Of a DNA stretch of 64,000 nt, positions 1 to 43,378 are shown piece after piece. The translations under genes were made by a program, and so were the position numbers. Origin of the DNA: Ciona intestinalis (lineage: Eukaryota > Chordata > Ascidiacea > Phlebobranchia > Cionidae); contig NC_020178.2 of assembly GCF_000224145.3 (NCBI RefSeq), forward strand, positions 1,347,568 through 1,411,567. The letters are read 5' to 3'. The notes below the pieces were generated by a model that worked only from the letters and a program-made list of their open reading frames with translations, did not search any database and was not told where the DNA came from. The first letter of the stretch is position 1. Each line of letters opens with the position of its first letter.

Positions 1-3000
1 AAGTGGTAAGTATATTACATCATAATCATCCCATTTACGACATCATATAATATTATTACATCACAGGTTCAATTACACTTGTCCGGATCCGAGAATGATT
101 GCACAACAAACAAACACCATTGATGACAAACAATGCTGTCCTGAGTTTAAATGTGTTTGCCCACAATGTCCGAACGTTACGGAGTGTCAACGTAAATCGT
201 GGTCACCAAAAGTTATAGACGAGTAAGTATATGAACAACGTAACTTCATTTAGCCTCCCAAATACAATAACCACTCTAATTCACAATATAAAAATTTAAC
301 TAATAGACTCTTAGCAAAGCTGAAATTTGGCCAAAACGCCGTCATAAGACCTGAAACACATTTAAACCGAGATTGCAATCCATTTAGTTGCATTTAACTC
401 ATAGTTTTGGAAACTCAGACTTGGAAATCCATACCTGAATGAAGTGCATTTAGTCTTTCACCCTAAGTTATCAAACATAAACGTATCTTGTACCATTCCT
501 TCAGTTCCACTTACCCAGCTGAGTGTGGATGTTTAAGCACCGAATGTGAATGCAATCCAGAATACTGCTCCATATTCTTTCCCCAACCCCAATGCAATGA
601 ACCACATTATAATCGCACTGTTGTCAACGCTACCTACTATGAGGAATGTTGTCCACGTGTTGAGTGTACATGTGTGCAGGAGAACTGCGCTAACATCACT
701 TATGAAGGACCAAGTAGTTGTTCTCCATTTGAAGACTTGGTAAGACATGAGATAGAAACAGTTCACATTATACTGAGTACCCTTAAAACAATATACACGA
801 CTTCTATATTGTAAGAGCCCGATGATACCATTGTCTGAATGTGCGTTCTTGGACGAAACACTAAGTGTAACTGTCATCAAAATGAAGTTTTAGTGAGAGT
901 AAATGGCAATATAGTTATAATGATGTTTTGATGAGTGTAACTGTCATTATATTAATGTTTTATTTAGATTGAATTGAACCAGCCAGCAATCGAATGCTGT
1001 ACAAAACACACTGCGTGTCGATGCAAAAATGAAAGTCAGCTGAACGAGCTATGCATGTCAAGCAATGCAACGATACCAGCTGGATTCGTCTATGCACCAA
1101 TATTGAACGATTCTACCATGCGACCCAATTGCTGTCATTATGTCTGTGATACTTGCAAGGCTAAAGATGGATCAATTAAAAAGGTTTGGTGCTCGTTACT
1201 ATACGCAGATTAAAGCTATGTCTTAGATTTAGGTTGATCTATCAGATAGAACTTAATCATATTAACGACTAATTGTCTACAGCATGAAAAGTCGATAAAT
1301 TCTGCCTATCTAGCAATAGTAACACTGATATACATATCCTTACACCAAGGCATGTATACCTCATTTAAAAGAACTATCACGTAAAGTTTAAAGTGTGAAT
1401 TTACATTGTGTAAATGGAATTACCAATTTAATCTGAGTTATCTAAATACGAACTTGTCTTCTCCAGCGAGGTGAGACTTGGGTTGAAGATGATTCTGGTT
1501 GCGGGGTAGAGTATCTCTGCACTGATAAGAAAGAGGAATATGGAGACAGATGTTTCATCTCTGAAGTAAACCGCAACCCAAGGGATTACTGCACAAGCAA
1601 AGATCAGTATGAATCAGAAAATTGTAAAAATGATGACGAATATCATGTAGCTGTTGAAGTCCCCTCAAGTGATCCTTGTTGTAGCAACCACACATGTCAA
1701 TGTAGCTGTCCAGATGATTACGTACCACCTCCAGATAAAGACACTTTGAAACCATATGAAGAATTGGATGTAGAAGACAAGTGTTGTGCAAACTGGACAA
1801 TCAAGTGTGAAGCATGTCTCCTCGAAAATGGTAGTTCTGTAGCAGTTGGTGAAAGCATTCAAGTTGATGATGGAAGTGGTTGCGTGGTTACTAAGTATTG
1901 CTCCAGCAAGAAAATCAACGGAAACGAAAGTGCTTGCCACGAAATGGAAATATCAAACGACCCAAGACAGAACTGCGTCAGCAAAGATCAATTTGAAAAG
2001 AATAATTGTGCCTCTGATGAAGTCGCACAGGAAACCGTTTCACAAGATCCTTGTTGTAAAAGCTATCGCTGTGTATGTGGAGATCCACCCCCAGGCTACA
2101 TAAAACCACCCTATATTTGCTCCTACCCACGTGAGGTAATGGTTACCTTCCCAAATTCAACGGACTGTTTTAAATACGCAGCATGCCTTTGCGATAACAA
2201 CACAGAGACAGTATACGAATGTCATGAATATTATACGGCTAAGTTTACATGCACTGCAGAAGACCGACACATTGTTGAAGTCATCAGACCAAAGGAAGAG
2301 GTTACCGATTTTAACAAATGCTGCCCCAAGTTCGATTGTCCATGCAAGGAATGTAATACAACTGAAAACGTGACTTGCCCAGATGGATTTATCATGGAAG
2401 ATAAAAAAATGCCATACGATTGTTGTGCAAAGAACGTATGCGTTTGCAACTCATGTGAAACATCAGATGGAGCCCTGCACGATTTCTATACTACGTGGGT
2501 TGAAACAGACGCAGAAGGTTGTGCATTACAATATGGTTGTTATCCCAGCAGTGATAAAAACGAGCGAGGATGTCGTACACCAAAAGCAATGAACGATACT
2601 TGCCCTGCACCAACCACATGCTCAAGTTATGAAACCAAAGTGTTAGTAGTTTATAATGAAACACATCTAGATCCAAACTTATGCTGTCCCGAATATAAAT
2701 GTGAGTGTAACTCATGTGGCCCTGATTATGTTCCTGCCCCGAATCCAGACGAACTTAAATGTGAATATCTAATGCCTTACAACGAAACAGAGAATCCCAA
2801 TCAAAAGTGCTGCCCACTTTATCACAAAAAATGTCTACCTTGTGGAACACTTGCAGACTTTGAAACTGAATATTGTGAACCGATGTACGAGCATGCTGTG
2901 GAGCTTCCACGTCCAAACGACACCTGCTGTTGCCCCATGTTTAAGTGTGTGTGCAACTCTCCTGACGTACTTGACAGCATTTGTGATGTCAAAGACATAA

Positions 3001-6000
3001 ACGCTGCGACTTGTGCCCAGCTTGGAAGAATGAACATCACTTACAGCGTTGTTAACGACACATTCGGTTGCTGCCAAGAGCCAAGCTGTAAGTGTTACAC
3101 TGGTGATGAATTAAAGAAAGAATGTGGTAAAAACACAACAACCTGTGAGTACGGGATGGAAGAACAGCCAATTAACTCCGGAGACCAATGCTGTGAGATG
3201 TTCCAATGCAAATGCAGTACATGTCCAAGCAGTTACAACCAGACAAAACCAGCTGAGGATAATTCATATGAAGAATGGAGGGAGGAAACATTGGAAGAAA
3301 ATCCGCTGCAGAAATGTTGCCCACGCTGGCGAAAGTCATGCACAGGAAACCACACTGACTGCTCTACTATTGTTTGCGATGCTGATAAGTATCCTGTACA
3401 AGAAGGTATGAAGGATTGTTGCCCAGCCATGAAGTGTAAATGTAGAGATGCTGAGGAACTCAACTGTCCAGAGCTAGAGTCTTGTAAGAATGGAGAGACT
3501 TCTAAAGAGTATTTTGAACCAGATGTGTGTTGTCCAAAAGTGAATTGCTCTTGTGGACCTTGTGGGCAAAACTACACCAAATACCCACCTGGAACATTAG
3601 AATCATATGAAGAATATGAGCTGGTTACACCTGAAAATGTGTGTTGTCCTACTTATATCAAAAAATGCGGCAATGTATCTTTGTGTAAAGTTCCTGATTG
3701 TGAAGCAAACCACACAGCTGTTACAATTGCTGACTTAATGGATCCAGATACTGATGGCTGCTGTCCACTATACAAGTGTAGATGTGACATTTGCCATAGT
3801 GAATACGGAACATTTAAAGTTGGAGATACATGGAAAAAAGACATTGGTGGAGGGTGCATGGTGACTTATGAATGCACAAAGCACAGATTGGGAAACACCA
3901 CTTCTTTCATGGATCTGGAGAAATGTCACAAATCTGAGATAAAGTTAGACCCAAGCACACACTGCAAATCTGAAATATACCACGACACTTATGTTTGCAA
4001 CTCCTACCAAACTGCTGTAGAATATTTCCCAGTCCCTGATCCTAACACTTGCTGTTCTGAATACAAGTGTATTTGCAAAGAAGAGATGCAGCTACAGATG
4101 GCGTGCTCTAACTTCACAAAGGAGGTCTGTGGTGAACACATGCATTCCATTGAACATGGCACGATATCAGGAACTACAGACTGTTGCCCAGATCATGCTT
4201 GTGTGTGTAATAATGATACAATGTTGAGAAACGATTGCGATCAATGGACAGACTACACATGCAACAAACCAGGATATGAGAGAATACAGGTAATAGTGTT
4301 TGTAACATTTAATTTAGTGGATAGTAACCTCTTTAACACTGTTGATGGACCCAGTTACTGTCTGGATACTAAACTTATGATCAGCAGATGTTTCGGACAG
4401 TAACTTGGTGGATAGTAACCTCTTTTACACTGATGATGGACCAAGTTACTGTCTGGATACTAAACTCATGATCAGCAGATGTTTCGGACAGTAACTTGGT
4501 GGATAGTAACCTCTTTTACACTGATGATGGACCAAGTTACTGTCTGGATACTAAACTCATGATCAGCAGATGTTTCGGACAGTAACTTGGTGGATAGTAA
4601 CCTCTTTAACACTGATGATGGACAAAGTTACTGTCTGGATACTAAACTCCTGATCAGCAGATGTTTCGGACAGTAACTTGGTGGATAGTAACCTCTTTTA
4701 CACTGATGATGGACCAAGTTACTGTCTGGATACTAAACTCATGATCAGCAGATGTTTCGGACAGTAACTTGGTGGATAGTAACCTGATGATGAACTAAGT
4801 TACTTCTTCTAAAGTAATTAAATATTATTGACATATATCTTTACAGACAAACACAGTGGACAAGACCAATGGTCCATGCTGCCCTACTTATACCTGCCAA
4901 TGCAAGCCAGAAGAAGAACTTAGGCAAGAGTGTGTGATGTGGAACCACACATGTTCTGTTGGTGAAAGAAGGGAACGAAATAACACAGATTGCTGCCCAA
5001 CTTATGAGTGTGTGTGCGACAAGTGTGTAATGGATGAAGGCATTTACCCGGTAAGTATTAACAAGCATACTCTACATGGGTGGGGACCAGGAAAATCACA
5101 GTTGGCGCATTATCCTAACACCGTATGTAACAAAAGCCGCAAGGAATAAATTTAATGTATACGATTTTACGATATTTATGGCATAAGCATTGCAGTTTAA
5201 ATAAAAACAAACTGTATTGTATGGCAACAATAGAATTGTAATGTAACAATATATCATTATCCAGGTGAATGTGTCATGGGTCTCACCTGATGACATTTGC
5301 ACAAAACAAACGTGTGTGTTGGATCCAATTACTGGTTGCCCAGCAATCAACCCATCGGATAAATACGACTGCCCTTATGTTGATACTGATGATTGCATTA
5401 AGGTGAGATCTATATAAGAACTCCTTGGTTTTGGGAAGAAGAAGTTACTGTATAGCAGATGAAACATTGGTACATTGAGATAACAAAACAAATACCTGTC
5501 GGATATTTTTTACATTTATAATACTCTATAGTAAAAGTACACAGCAAAAGGAATATTTGTATTCGTTGTATTTTGTGGAGGCAATCTTTATTTTAAATAA
5601 AAGCCTTTTTGTTTTTAAAGTAATTCTTATTCTGTGTATACATAAAGCCTGTTTGCTTTTGCATTGGGAACTATGTTATCTTATACAGGGAAAAATAAAG
5701 ATGTTTTACTAATACAGCTTATTGACAGTTTTTTATATTCTTTTATACAGAAAGGGGGCAGTATTCTTGGAAATGAAAGTACTTCTGGCTGTTGCAAAAT
5801 ATGTAAGTATTCACATTTTCTTTCTATTGTTTATTATTCATTGTAAAGAGTACCATATTACTAAGTAAAGCAAGAGTGTAAGTCCATTGAATAGGAAACA
5901 GATGGTGCCATTTAGGCGAGATATAAATCTATTGTAGTACACAATTCAATGGACTTGATTTCTGTTTGTTCTGTATTATGTTGCACTTAATCCTTTATGA

Positions 6001-6881
6001 TATATGGGAAAATTTGTTTAGGAAAAATGTCGATTCAGGTAATGGTTATGTGTTTTTTTTACACATTGATGGCAACATTAAGATTTGAACCCGTATCTTC
6101 TGTCTATTAACGAGCCTACGTTACTATGCTATGACTACAAACGTAGCTAATAAAAGTTATGTGGATAAAAAGCTAATAAAAGTTATGTGGATAAAAAAAA
6201 TAGCTGTTAAAGAGTCATTAAGGATAAAATAAATGATATTTTTCCACAGGCAATCCAATCACTACACCTTGTGAAAGAACGATCCAACGTGAGTCAATAA
6301 ATGCCACTGTTGATGGACATTTATGCTGGACAGCTACTAAACATGACATAGCATTCTGTAGCGGATCGTGTCAGACCTCGCAGTCATATGATGAACATAC
6401 AGGGGAATCCAATGGTGGGTAAAACGTTTTTTATTTTTTGGATTTTTTTGTTTCGGTAATAATTTGGACAACCCATGAGTGACCACTGGTCTGAAGCAAT
6501 TGTCGTTTAGTGTGTTGCCAGACATACGCCAATAGTGGGAGCAGCAACTAGTCTCGAACCCATTACCTCTGGGACATAAACCAAACCCATTACCGCCGGA
6601 CATATATATATATATAAACTTCTTTATTGTTATAAAAGTCCAGCCCTGTTTTAGAGATATCAATAATAGAATTCGAATTTTAGCATAAACTAACACATAC
6701 CACTTACATTACAGGTATTTGCCGTTGCTGCAAATCTGATTGGTCATCCAAGAGGACATATTCCTTGTCATGTGACGATGGAATCAATCGAGATCATCAA
6801 CATATTGAGATCATGTCGTGTGGATGTGAAGAGACAGCATGTGAAGCAACAGCAACATCTGCTACACCTTTTATTCCATAA
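1..6881 (+). CDS. Secreted cysteine-rich mucin/hemocytin-like protein, C-terminal part
   Basis: This is a 5'-partial gene. Exons that join in frame are 1-5 (end of an exon), 67-222, 505-739, 968-1183, 1467-4289, 4847-5050, 5265-5402, 5751-5802, 6250-6414 and 6715-6881 (TAA). All junctions are GT-AG and phases match. The protein is a chain of about 22 modules with the pattern CCPxxxCxC, many NxS/T glycosylation sites, and three modules with a VWC-like GxxW...GC start (near 1473, 1845 and 3820). The last two exons encode a C-terminal cystine knot (CxGSC, CRCC, SCGCE motifs). Such tails dimerise von Willebrand factor, mucins, hemolectin and SCO-spondin. I infer an extracellular, disulfide-linked, probably gel- or matrix-forming protein. 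Which named family member it is cannot be told because the N-terminus is outside the window. Confidence 0.85.
1467..4289 (+). other. Single 2.8-kb exon of CCP/CxC repeats
   Basis: The exon is 941 codons, phase 0 at both ends, with acceptor CTCCAG before it and donor CAG|GTAATA after it. It carries about 17 of the CCPxxxCxC modules in an otherwise finely split gene. Its upstream border is fixed by the preceding exon, which ends with AAAG|GTTTGG in phase 0. Its first codons encode RGETWVEDDSGC, a VWC-like module start that is repeated near 1845 and 3820, so the array grew at least partly by internal duplication. Confidence 0.85.
4298..4795 (+). repeat. 91-bp tandem repeat with internal inverted arms
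   Basis: Five to six units fill almost the whole intron between the exons ending at 4289 and starting at 4847. The word taacttggtggatagtaacc recurs at 4401, 4492, 4583, 4674 and 4765, a spacing of exactly 91. Most units contain CCAAGTTACTGTC and, about 33 bases on, its reverse complement GACAGTAACTTGG, so each can fold into a hairpin. Confidence 0.95.
5876..5960. repeat. Small foldback element
   Basis: The sequence aagtccattgaat near 5881 returns in reverse complement as attcaatggactt near 5944, enclosing the motif gatggtgccatttaggcga. A similar core occurs at 26321 and 52171, so this is a dispersed short element. It lies in the intron 5803-6249. Confidence 0.6.
6250..6881 (+). other. Region coding the C-terminal cystine knot (CTCK) domain
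   Basis: The two last exons (6250-6414 and 6715-6881) encode roughly 110 residues with the cystine-knot spacing: C near the start, LCW, FCSGSC, GICRCC, SLSCDDG, SCGC and a final C. The stop TAA is at 6879-6881. CTCK domains mediate disulfide dimerisation of secreted mucins and von Willebrand-type proteins. Confidence 0.8.
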
Positions 6882-9800
6882 ACTGAACACTGGATTCAGT
6901 GGCACCGCTAGAGGGGTTTTATGGGTTCCAACTTCCCCTTTTAACAATTTTTCCGGCTGTTCCACTGACTGTTTCTCTTTTATTTTGCTTTGCTTGTAGT
7001 TTGCACTATTATTATATCACTTATTTTGTCTGTAACCTTGTAAAAACACTTCACTTAAAAAAATCAGTAGTTCGACTTCTGAAAGAACCAATTTATTAAT
7101 ACTAAGATTTCTACAACCCAACTAACAACCATTAACCATTATAAAATCTGTATCTATTTTAACAGACCTAACCAATTCTATATATTGTGCAATATCTGAA
7201 TATTCTCCACCACTCCCGAATATATAAGTGCCAAAGCACCAATTAATCCGAATCTAGAGTTTTTTTCCGAATAATTAATACTGTGCGTACTTTCACTGGT
7301 TAATATTTTGGTGAATAATCAAAAGTTGAAAAACCGGTAATACTGAATGCTTGTATATTTCGCAATGCTATGCTATTATTACACTTGCTGCACATTACGA
7401 AGTTGTGATATATGAATATATTAGGTAATAGGTACAGCATCAGGGAGCTAGTGTCTTATATAAATATGTAGCACCTGCGAAGAATCCTCTTGTATGCTAT
7501 AAATTAGGCTAGTGGAAAGTGTTAGAGGTAGGTAGTTAGAGCTATTAGTCAGGGGACTAGTGGCACTGGTTAAGAATCCTCCGGAACGTTCCAGATTTGG
7601 CTGGTCTGTTAGAGGTTGACCAGCCAAATTCTTCTGGCACTAGTGAAAAATCCTTCGGTACATAACAGAAAAGGCTGGTAGAAAGTGTTGGTGGTTAGGG
7701 CTTGATGGTTATATGGGTCATTAGTTAGGGGGTAGTGGTTATAGGGGTTAGTAGTTAGTGGGTATAAGGGTTAATAGTTAGTTAGCTAGCAAATAAGGTG
7801 GGGGAGGATTCTTCACCAGCACCGTTAGAGTTACTGGTTAGGGACAGTGGTTATAGTGGTTAGTTGTTACATTTCTGAGTTAGCATGTAACGTAAGAAAT
7901 TCTTACTAGCAAGTATTTTAAACATGGTCCACAGTGGCTAAAAGTTTAACTAGTAAAGTAAACAGAAACATGTTTATATTCTGACTCTGGGTTAACAGTA
8001 GCCTATATTGCATTATAAAAAACCCATGGGCCTAATGCATTTCATTACTCCAAATTGTGCTATATAACTTCATTAAACTAATGGCTAAGTTAAACATACA
8101 AACTACAGTAGACGTCTTCACTATGTCAACAATCTTAATACAACGTTTGCTTAGATACATATGTTTTCTGCGATTGCATAACGTACATTATAACAGAATA
8201 TCCAAAGAGATTAAAACCACGAACATTAAATGTATGGTTTTAATCCCTTTGGAATATCATTTGTTTAGCTAATACAACCGCACCGTCGTCCAAATAATAC
8301 ATTTTTAGCGTTGCCATAGTAACTATAGGATCGCACCCCAGGAAGTCATAATTTCGTTTGTTTACATGTAAGTATACACATCCTGTATGTGTTTGTAACT
8401 TAAATAGAATGTTTAAATATAGCGCTAGGAATGTGTGCATCAAAGCTGTTGCGCATATTAGAAACGTAATTAAAGTCAGTATAAATTTAGATCACGTATA
8501 TTTGCCAAGGCGATAAGTCAAACTATGTTTAGATTTCGCTTTTTTTGTAAATAGGCCACTGTTACAAAATGTCACGGTTCATTATGTTAATCAGAAAGGT
8601 GCTTTTCTCTGTAATTTACATGTTCCTGGTGTATTAGTGTGGTTTATTTAAAGGAAAGATTGTACAAGTATACATAAATCTAAATGTGCTTGTAATTTAA
8701 TCATCATTTAGGCAAAAACTTAAACATTTGGTTAGCCTACTACATCTCTACTTAGGGCCAAACCATTGCATTTTTTGCACAGGAGTAAATGCAAACAGAT
8801 TGATGCATGATATTCCATATATGGGTTGACATTAGTTGGTGTTGCCTACGTGCATACACGAACATTGTATACATTACCAGTTGGGCTTGACTACTGCGGT
8901 TTTTTTCATGATTGGCAGACCAAAAAATGCTGTCCCATATTGCGAGCGAGTGTGTGAATCACAATAAACACAAGAGCATAGACTAATTGAATTTCGCTAA
9001 ATTATTTTTACCCAAACCTGCTTGTGGCTAAATAATTCTAAATAGACACGTGTATAAGGTGTTATTACTTATATCATAAAATAGAAATGTGATTCCCCAT
9101 GCACAACAACGCATGTAATGTGTTGCTGGTGGGTTTAAATATCATGTTTTGAGTGTAAACAATCGCCGTAACGCTGTTCGTGTTTCATAAACTATATCGC
9201 TGGGCTTAAACGCACGAAGGATTCTAAGAAACGACTGGCTTTGATTCCGTTTTAACGGTGGTGTATGTTGGAACACAGGATTACCACTGCTCACCCACCC
9301 CTGTGGCTACCGTTTTACCATGATTTAATGCAAACCCAATGCAAGACTTGACTCAATGCAGATTTTGGGCAAGATAATAAAGTGTGGCATCAAATATTGG
9401 GATTTTTAACTCTATAGCTTACCCAATAAACAATTTTCACTAATTAGTGACACGCCTAATTAACGAAATTAACACAAAAGGTAAAAAACGTGCTATTACT
9501 GTCGCGCATATCGTGAATCCTTTTTGACATAATGAATAAGTTGTCTAAGTTGCCAAAATATCTCTATTACACATAATGTATTAATTATCTCACGCCATAT
9601 CTGAAGTGAGAATCTTATTTTATCTGTTTGCAAAACTTAAACTTGTGCATGTTATAAACCTGGTGGCAACTTCTTATTCCCTGTTTATTTTGGTTTGGTT
9701 TCCTAATGAATCAATTGTCAGATTAACCTTTAAAACATGACTGAGTCCGCCAACTGTCAGAGTTAAGCAGATTAACTATTTCATTCCAGCTCAGTAGTGA

Positions 9801-9884
9801 AGGTTTATCCTTATAATGTGTTGGTTTGAAGCTTTTACCATGCCATGCCCCAGCTTTTGCATATAAGTGTAAGTGCCAATCATT
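6882..9884. other. Intergenic, between convergent genes
   Basis: No gene is supported here. Open frames are short and lack coding character. The stretch follows the stop codon of the cysteine-rich gene, so its first part is presumably 3' UTR, though I saw no convincing AATAAA close to the stop. A TTAGGG-like repeat block at 7540-7860 is listed separately. Confidence 0.6.
7540..7860 (+). repeat. Degenerate TTAGGG/TTAGTGG repeat block in a dispersed element
   Basis: Runs such as ggttagtagttagtgggta and gttagggggtagtggttat alternate with a flank that reads aaggctggtagaaagtgtt and ends aaataaggtgggggaggatt. The same flank and array, in reverse orientation, appear at 47390-47575, so this is a dispersed repeat rather than a telomere. 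Confidence 0.75.
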
Positions 9885-10545
9885 ATAAATCCACCCCATA
9901 TTTTAAGTACAGGGTGTTGGGTGTAAATTCCACCCCATGTTTAAAGTACAGGGTGTTGGGTGTAAATTCCACCCCATGTTTAAAGTACAGGGTGTTGGGT
10001 GTAAATTCCACCCCATGTTTAAAGTACAGGGTGTTGGGTGTTAATTCCACTCCATGTTTAAAGTACAGGGTGTTGGGTGTTAATTCCACTCCATGTTTAA
10101 AGTACAGGATGTTGGGTGTAAATTCCACCCCATATTTAAAGTACAGGGTGTTGGGTGTAAATTCCACCCCATGTTTAAAGTACAGGGTGTTGGGTGTAAA
10201 TTCCACCCCATGTTTAAAGTACAGGGTGTTGGGTGTTAATTCCACTCCATGTTTAAAGTACAGGGTGTTGGGTGTGAATTCCACCCCATGTTTAAAGTAC
10301 AGGTGTTGGGTGTAAATTCCACCCCATGTTTAAAGTACAGGGTGTTGGGTGTAAATTCCACCCCATGTTTAAAGTACAGGGTGTTGGGTGTTAATTCCAC
10401 TCCATGTTTAAAGTACAGGGTGTTGGGTGTGAATTCCACTCCATGTTTAAAGTACAAGGTGTTGGGTGTAAATTCCACCCCATGTTTAAAGTACAGGATG
10501 TTGGGTGTCAATTCCAACCCATTTTTAAGTACAGGGTGTTTAGAA
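9885..10545 (+). repeat. 39-bp minisatellite (about 17 copies)
   Basis: Units of the type gggtgttgggtgtaaattcc plus caccccatgtttaaagtaca repeat with a period of 39. The period is divisible by three, so long open frames of a 13-residue repeat exist on both strands. Variants such as ttaattccactcc are interleaved, and one unit near 10305 has lost a base. Nothing indicates translation. Confidence 0.95.
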
Positions 10546-11811
10546 TTTAACATCTATTGCAGAACACGAAACTATACCTAATGTAAAATATATAAACATA
10601 CTTATGTGTATCTGTATATATATAAGCTGTAAGCCCTATAGATTATATCTTGCTTAGTTAAACTCAGTATGATATAATCTAATGAACTCAAATGTCGTTT
10701 CTAAGAAGTCTGCAATTAAAAATTTTTACTTTTTTTGGGCAAATGTTTAAAAAAGTCGAGTTATTTTAAATAATCAAATATATTAAAAAAAGTTTTCTAT
10801 AATGATATGAATGTAATTATCTGTAATATAAGTTTAATCAGGTTAACTGTAGTAGTGGGCCACAGTATGTTTTGATGTTTATAAAAATAAATTTGCCGCA
10901 ATGGTTGACTAGATGTAATGTTTACTGATTAATGCATTGTAGAAATTTGAGCGTTGGCCTGCCACCCCAGGTTTGGGCTTTGCTATTTCAATATGCATTT
11001 GTTCTATTTTTTATTAAAATAAGTATTTTCTGAATAATGCATTGTAGAAATTCCAGGGTAGGCCAGCATACCCTGACACCCTAGGTTTGGTCCATGGCTA
11101 TTACCATATACATTATATATATAGTTCTTTTCCAAAAAAGGAAACTAGTCAATATTCAAGCAACACCATGTATTGAAAACAATACAATACTCAGCGATAA
11201 AATACAAATGAAAATTTGATGATTGATGACATCATAAAGGTATTTGTGATGTTGACAATACGACTTGATTGGTCACAAACAATTGTTTCAAATTCATATC
11301 AATTTTGATTTTTAATTAAATAAAAACTTATATATTTAGCAGCAAATACACTTAATCGACATGTATAAGAAAAAATAGGCTTATGGTTTAATTAGTTAAC
11401 AGTATATGCTGTTCAGAATAGAACACATGTAAGTCTATTAGATAGAATTAATCTTAATGTAGTTTGACATTATCTTTCGTAGTATCAGTTTTAAATCTTA
11501 AATAAATCGATTTTCGCTGTACACAAAAATGCCAAGATAAAATCACACCAGTGTTTCACAAAAATAATAAAAACGTCACCGTGTTATGGTTTGGCATTAA
11601 ATTTACAAGAAAACTTTTTGTCTTGGCAACACTGAAGACATAAAGACCATTAGTTGACGAGTGGGTTTTATAATAAAGGGAACAGCTCACATTATTTTAA
11701 ACCAGAAATATCTCCACAAAGTTAACAGCTATCATAACTAAAGTAGCTCTAGTTGTGTGTGGTATGATCAAAATCCCTAGAAATAATTATTAAAGTTACC
11801 AATACTTCTTT
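10546..11811. other. Intergenic, AT-rich, no gene seen
   Basis: Short related words (aatgcattgtagaaattt at 10931 and again near 11036) suggest decayed dispersed repeats. No open frame or RNA gene is supported. Confidence 0.5.
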
Positions 11812-11892
11812 TGTGGGTGTAAATTGCACCCCATGTTTAAAGTACAGGGTGTTGGGTGTAAATTCCACCCCATGTTTAAAGTACAGGGTGTC
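11812..11892 (+). repeat. Two-copy outlier of the 39-bp minisatellite
   Basis: Two units of the array at 9885-10545 recur here, 1.3 kb away, beginning gtgggtgtaaattgcacccc. This may be a seed or a remnant of a once larger array. Confidence 0.9.
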
Positions 11893-12195
11893 GTGCATGC
11901 AGAAAAGAAAAAACCAAATAATTTAAGCTTAAAACATAATTCTGTAAATGCAGCACTCCAGTGCCATATGCAATGTTAAAATAGCTTTCAAAAGCCAAAG
12001 TATATAGCAGCACTTATGCTGTGCAAATTACAAGTATTTGGCAATAACCTTGTGCTTGTTTTCAGGTTCCATTAGTTCTTGCTGTTTAACTTTTAACAAG
12101 TCTTGCAAAGTTTGAAATCATTCATCCTGACTTGCCGAAACTTCACCAGGAGATAGCGCTAGAGAGTTTCCATCCTGATCCCCATGAACGTCTAG

Positions 12196-42754
<30,559 letters not shown>

Positions 42755-42766
42755 TTTTCTGAGCCA

Positions 42767-42790
42767 CCTGAAAAACACAAAAGAAACGGT
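42767..42790 (-). promoter_or_regulatory. Splice acceptor just upstream of the cyclase start codon
   Basis: On the minus strand, ttcttttgtgtttttcag precedes GTGGCTCAGAAAAATG, with the AG 13 nt before the ATG at 42754. It could join a 5' UTR exon or accept a trans-spliced leader, which is common in this group of animals. No upstream exon was found, which fits the second option but does not prove it. Confidence 0.5.
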
Positions 42791-43194
42791 GACCCTGCAG
42801 GTAAACGAATACAATAATAATAATTGCAATTATTACGAAACGAATCAATTTTTTTAAACTTTTTAAAAATTATTCTAAAAACTTAAAACAACTTAACTGA
42901 AATTCGCGTTTTCGAAGCTGACCGCTTTTAAACGCCTCCTGTTTTACAACGTCTCGCTCAAGGCGAGTTACAGAATGCGCTGATCTTGTTGCAGCGATCG
43001 CTAATATTCTATTCACAGAAGAAGGTTCTATGACGTAGACAATGCTCGCGTTCTAAAATTCGAATTTTCGTTGATTGTTCGAATAAACAAATCTTTTCTA
43101 GAAAAAAATCAGTCTAAGAAAATCTTCATTTATTTTGAAACAATAACGTTCCATCAACGATCATAACGTAACTATTACCTTTATCAGACAATTC

Positions 43195-43378
43195 TGGTTG
43201 GGGTAAGATGGTTTATGTTTCATTTTTTAATTGTCCCATTTGGTAATAAGCAAAAAACATTCAAAGGATTATAAAACAGCATCCCCATAACTCTAAAATA
43301 TTGTTGTTGATAATTGTTAAAAATTATGAAATATGGGATATTATTTGCTAACGGTATTTTTTTACCACAAAAGTAATA
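43195..43378 (-). mobile_element. Divergent MITE copy
   Basis: ggttggggtaagatggttta, ttgtcccatttggtaataag, gggatattatttgctaacgg. Upstream of the cyclase gene. Confidence 0.65.

Noticed and set aside
7680..7800. TTAGGG-like runs as a true telomere or chromosome end
   Set aside because: The array is degenerate, internal, flanked by genes and by a repeat flank that recurs at 47390, so it is part of a dispersed element.
9845..10581. Long open frames of a 13-residue repeat on both strands
   Set aside because: Fully explained by a 39-bp minisatellite whose period is divisible by three. No start context, splice signals or homology.
42755..42829. Upstream in-frame ATG at 42829 as the cyclase start
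   Set aside because: It would place 25 residues before the signal peptide and read through a strong splice acceptor at 42767.
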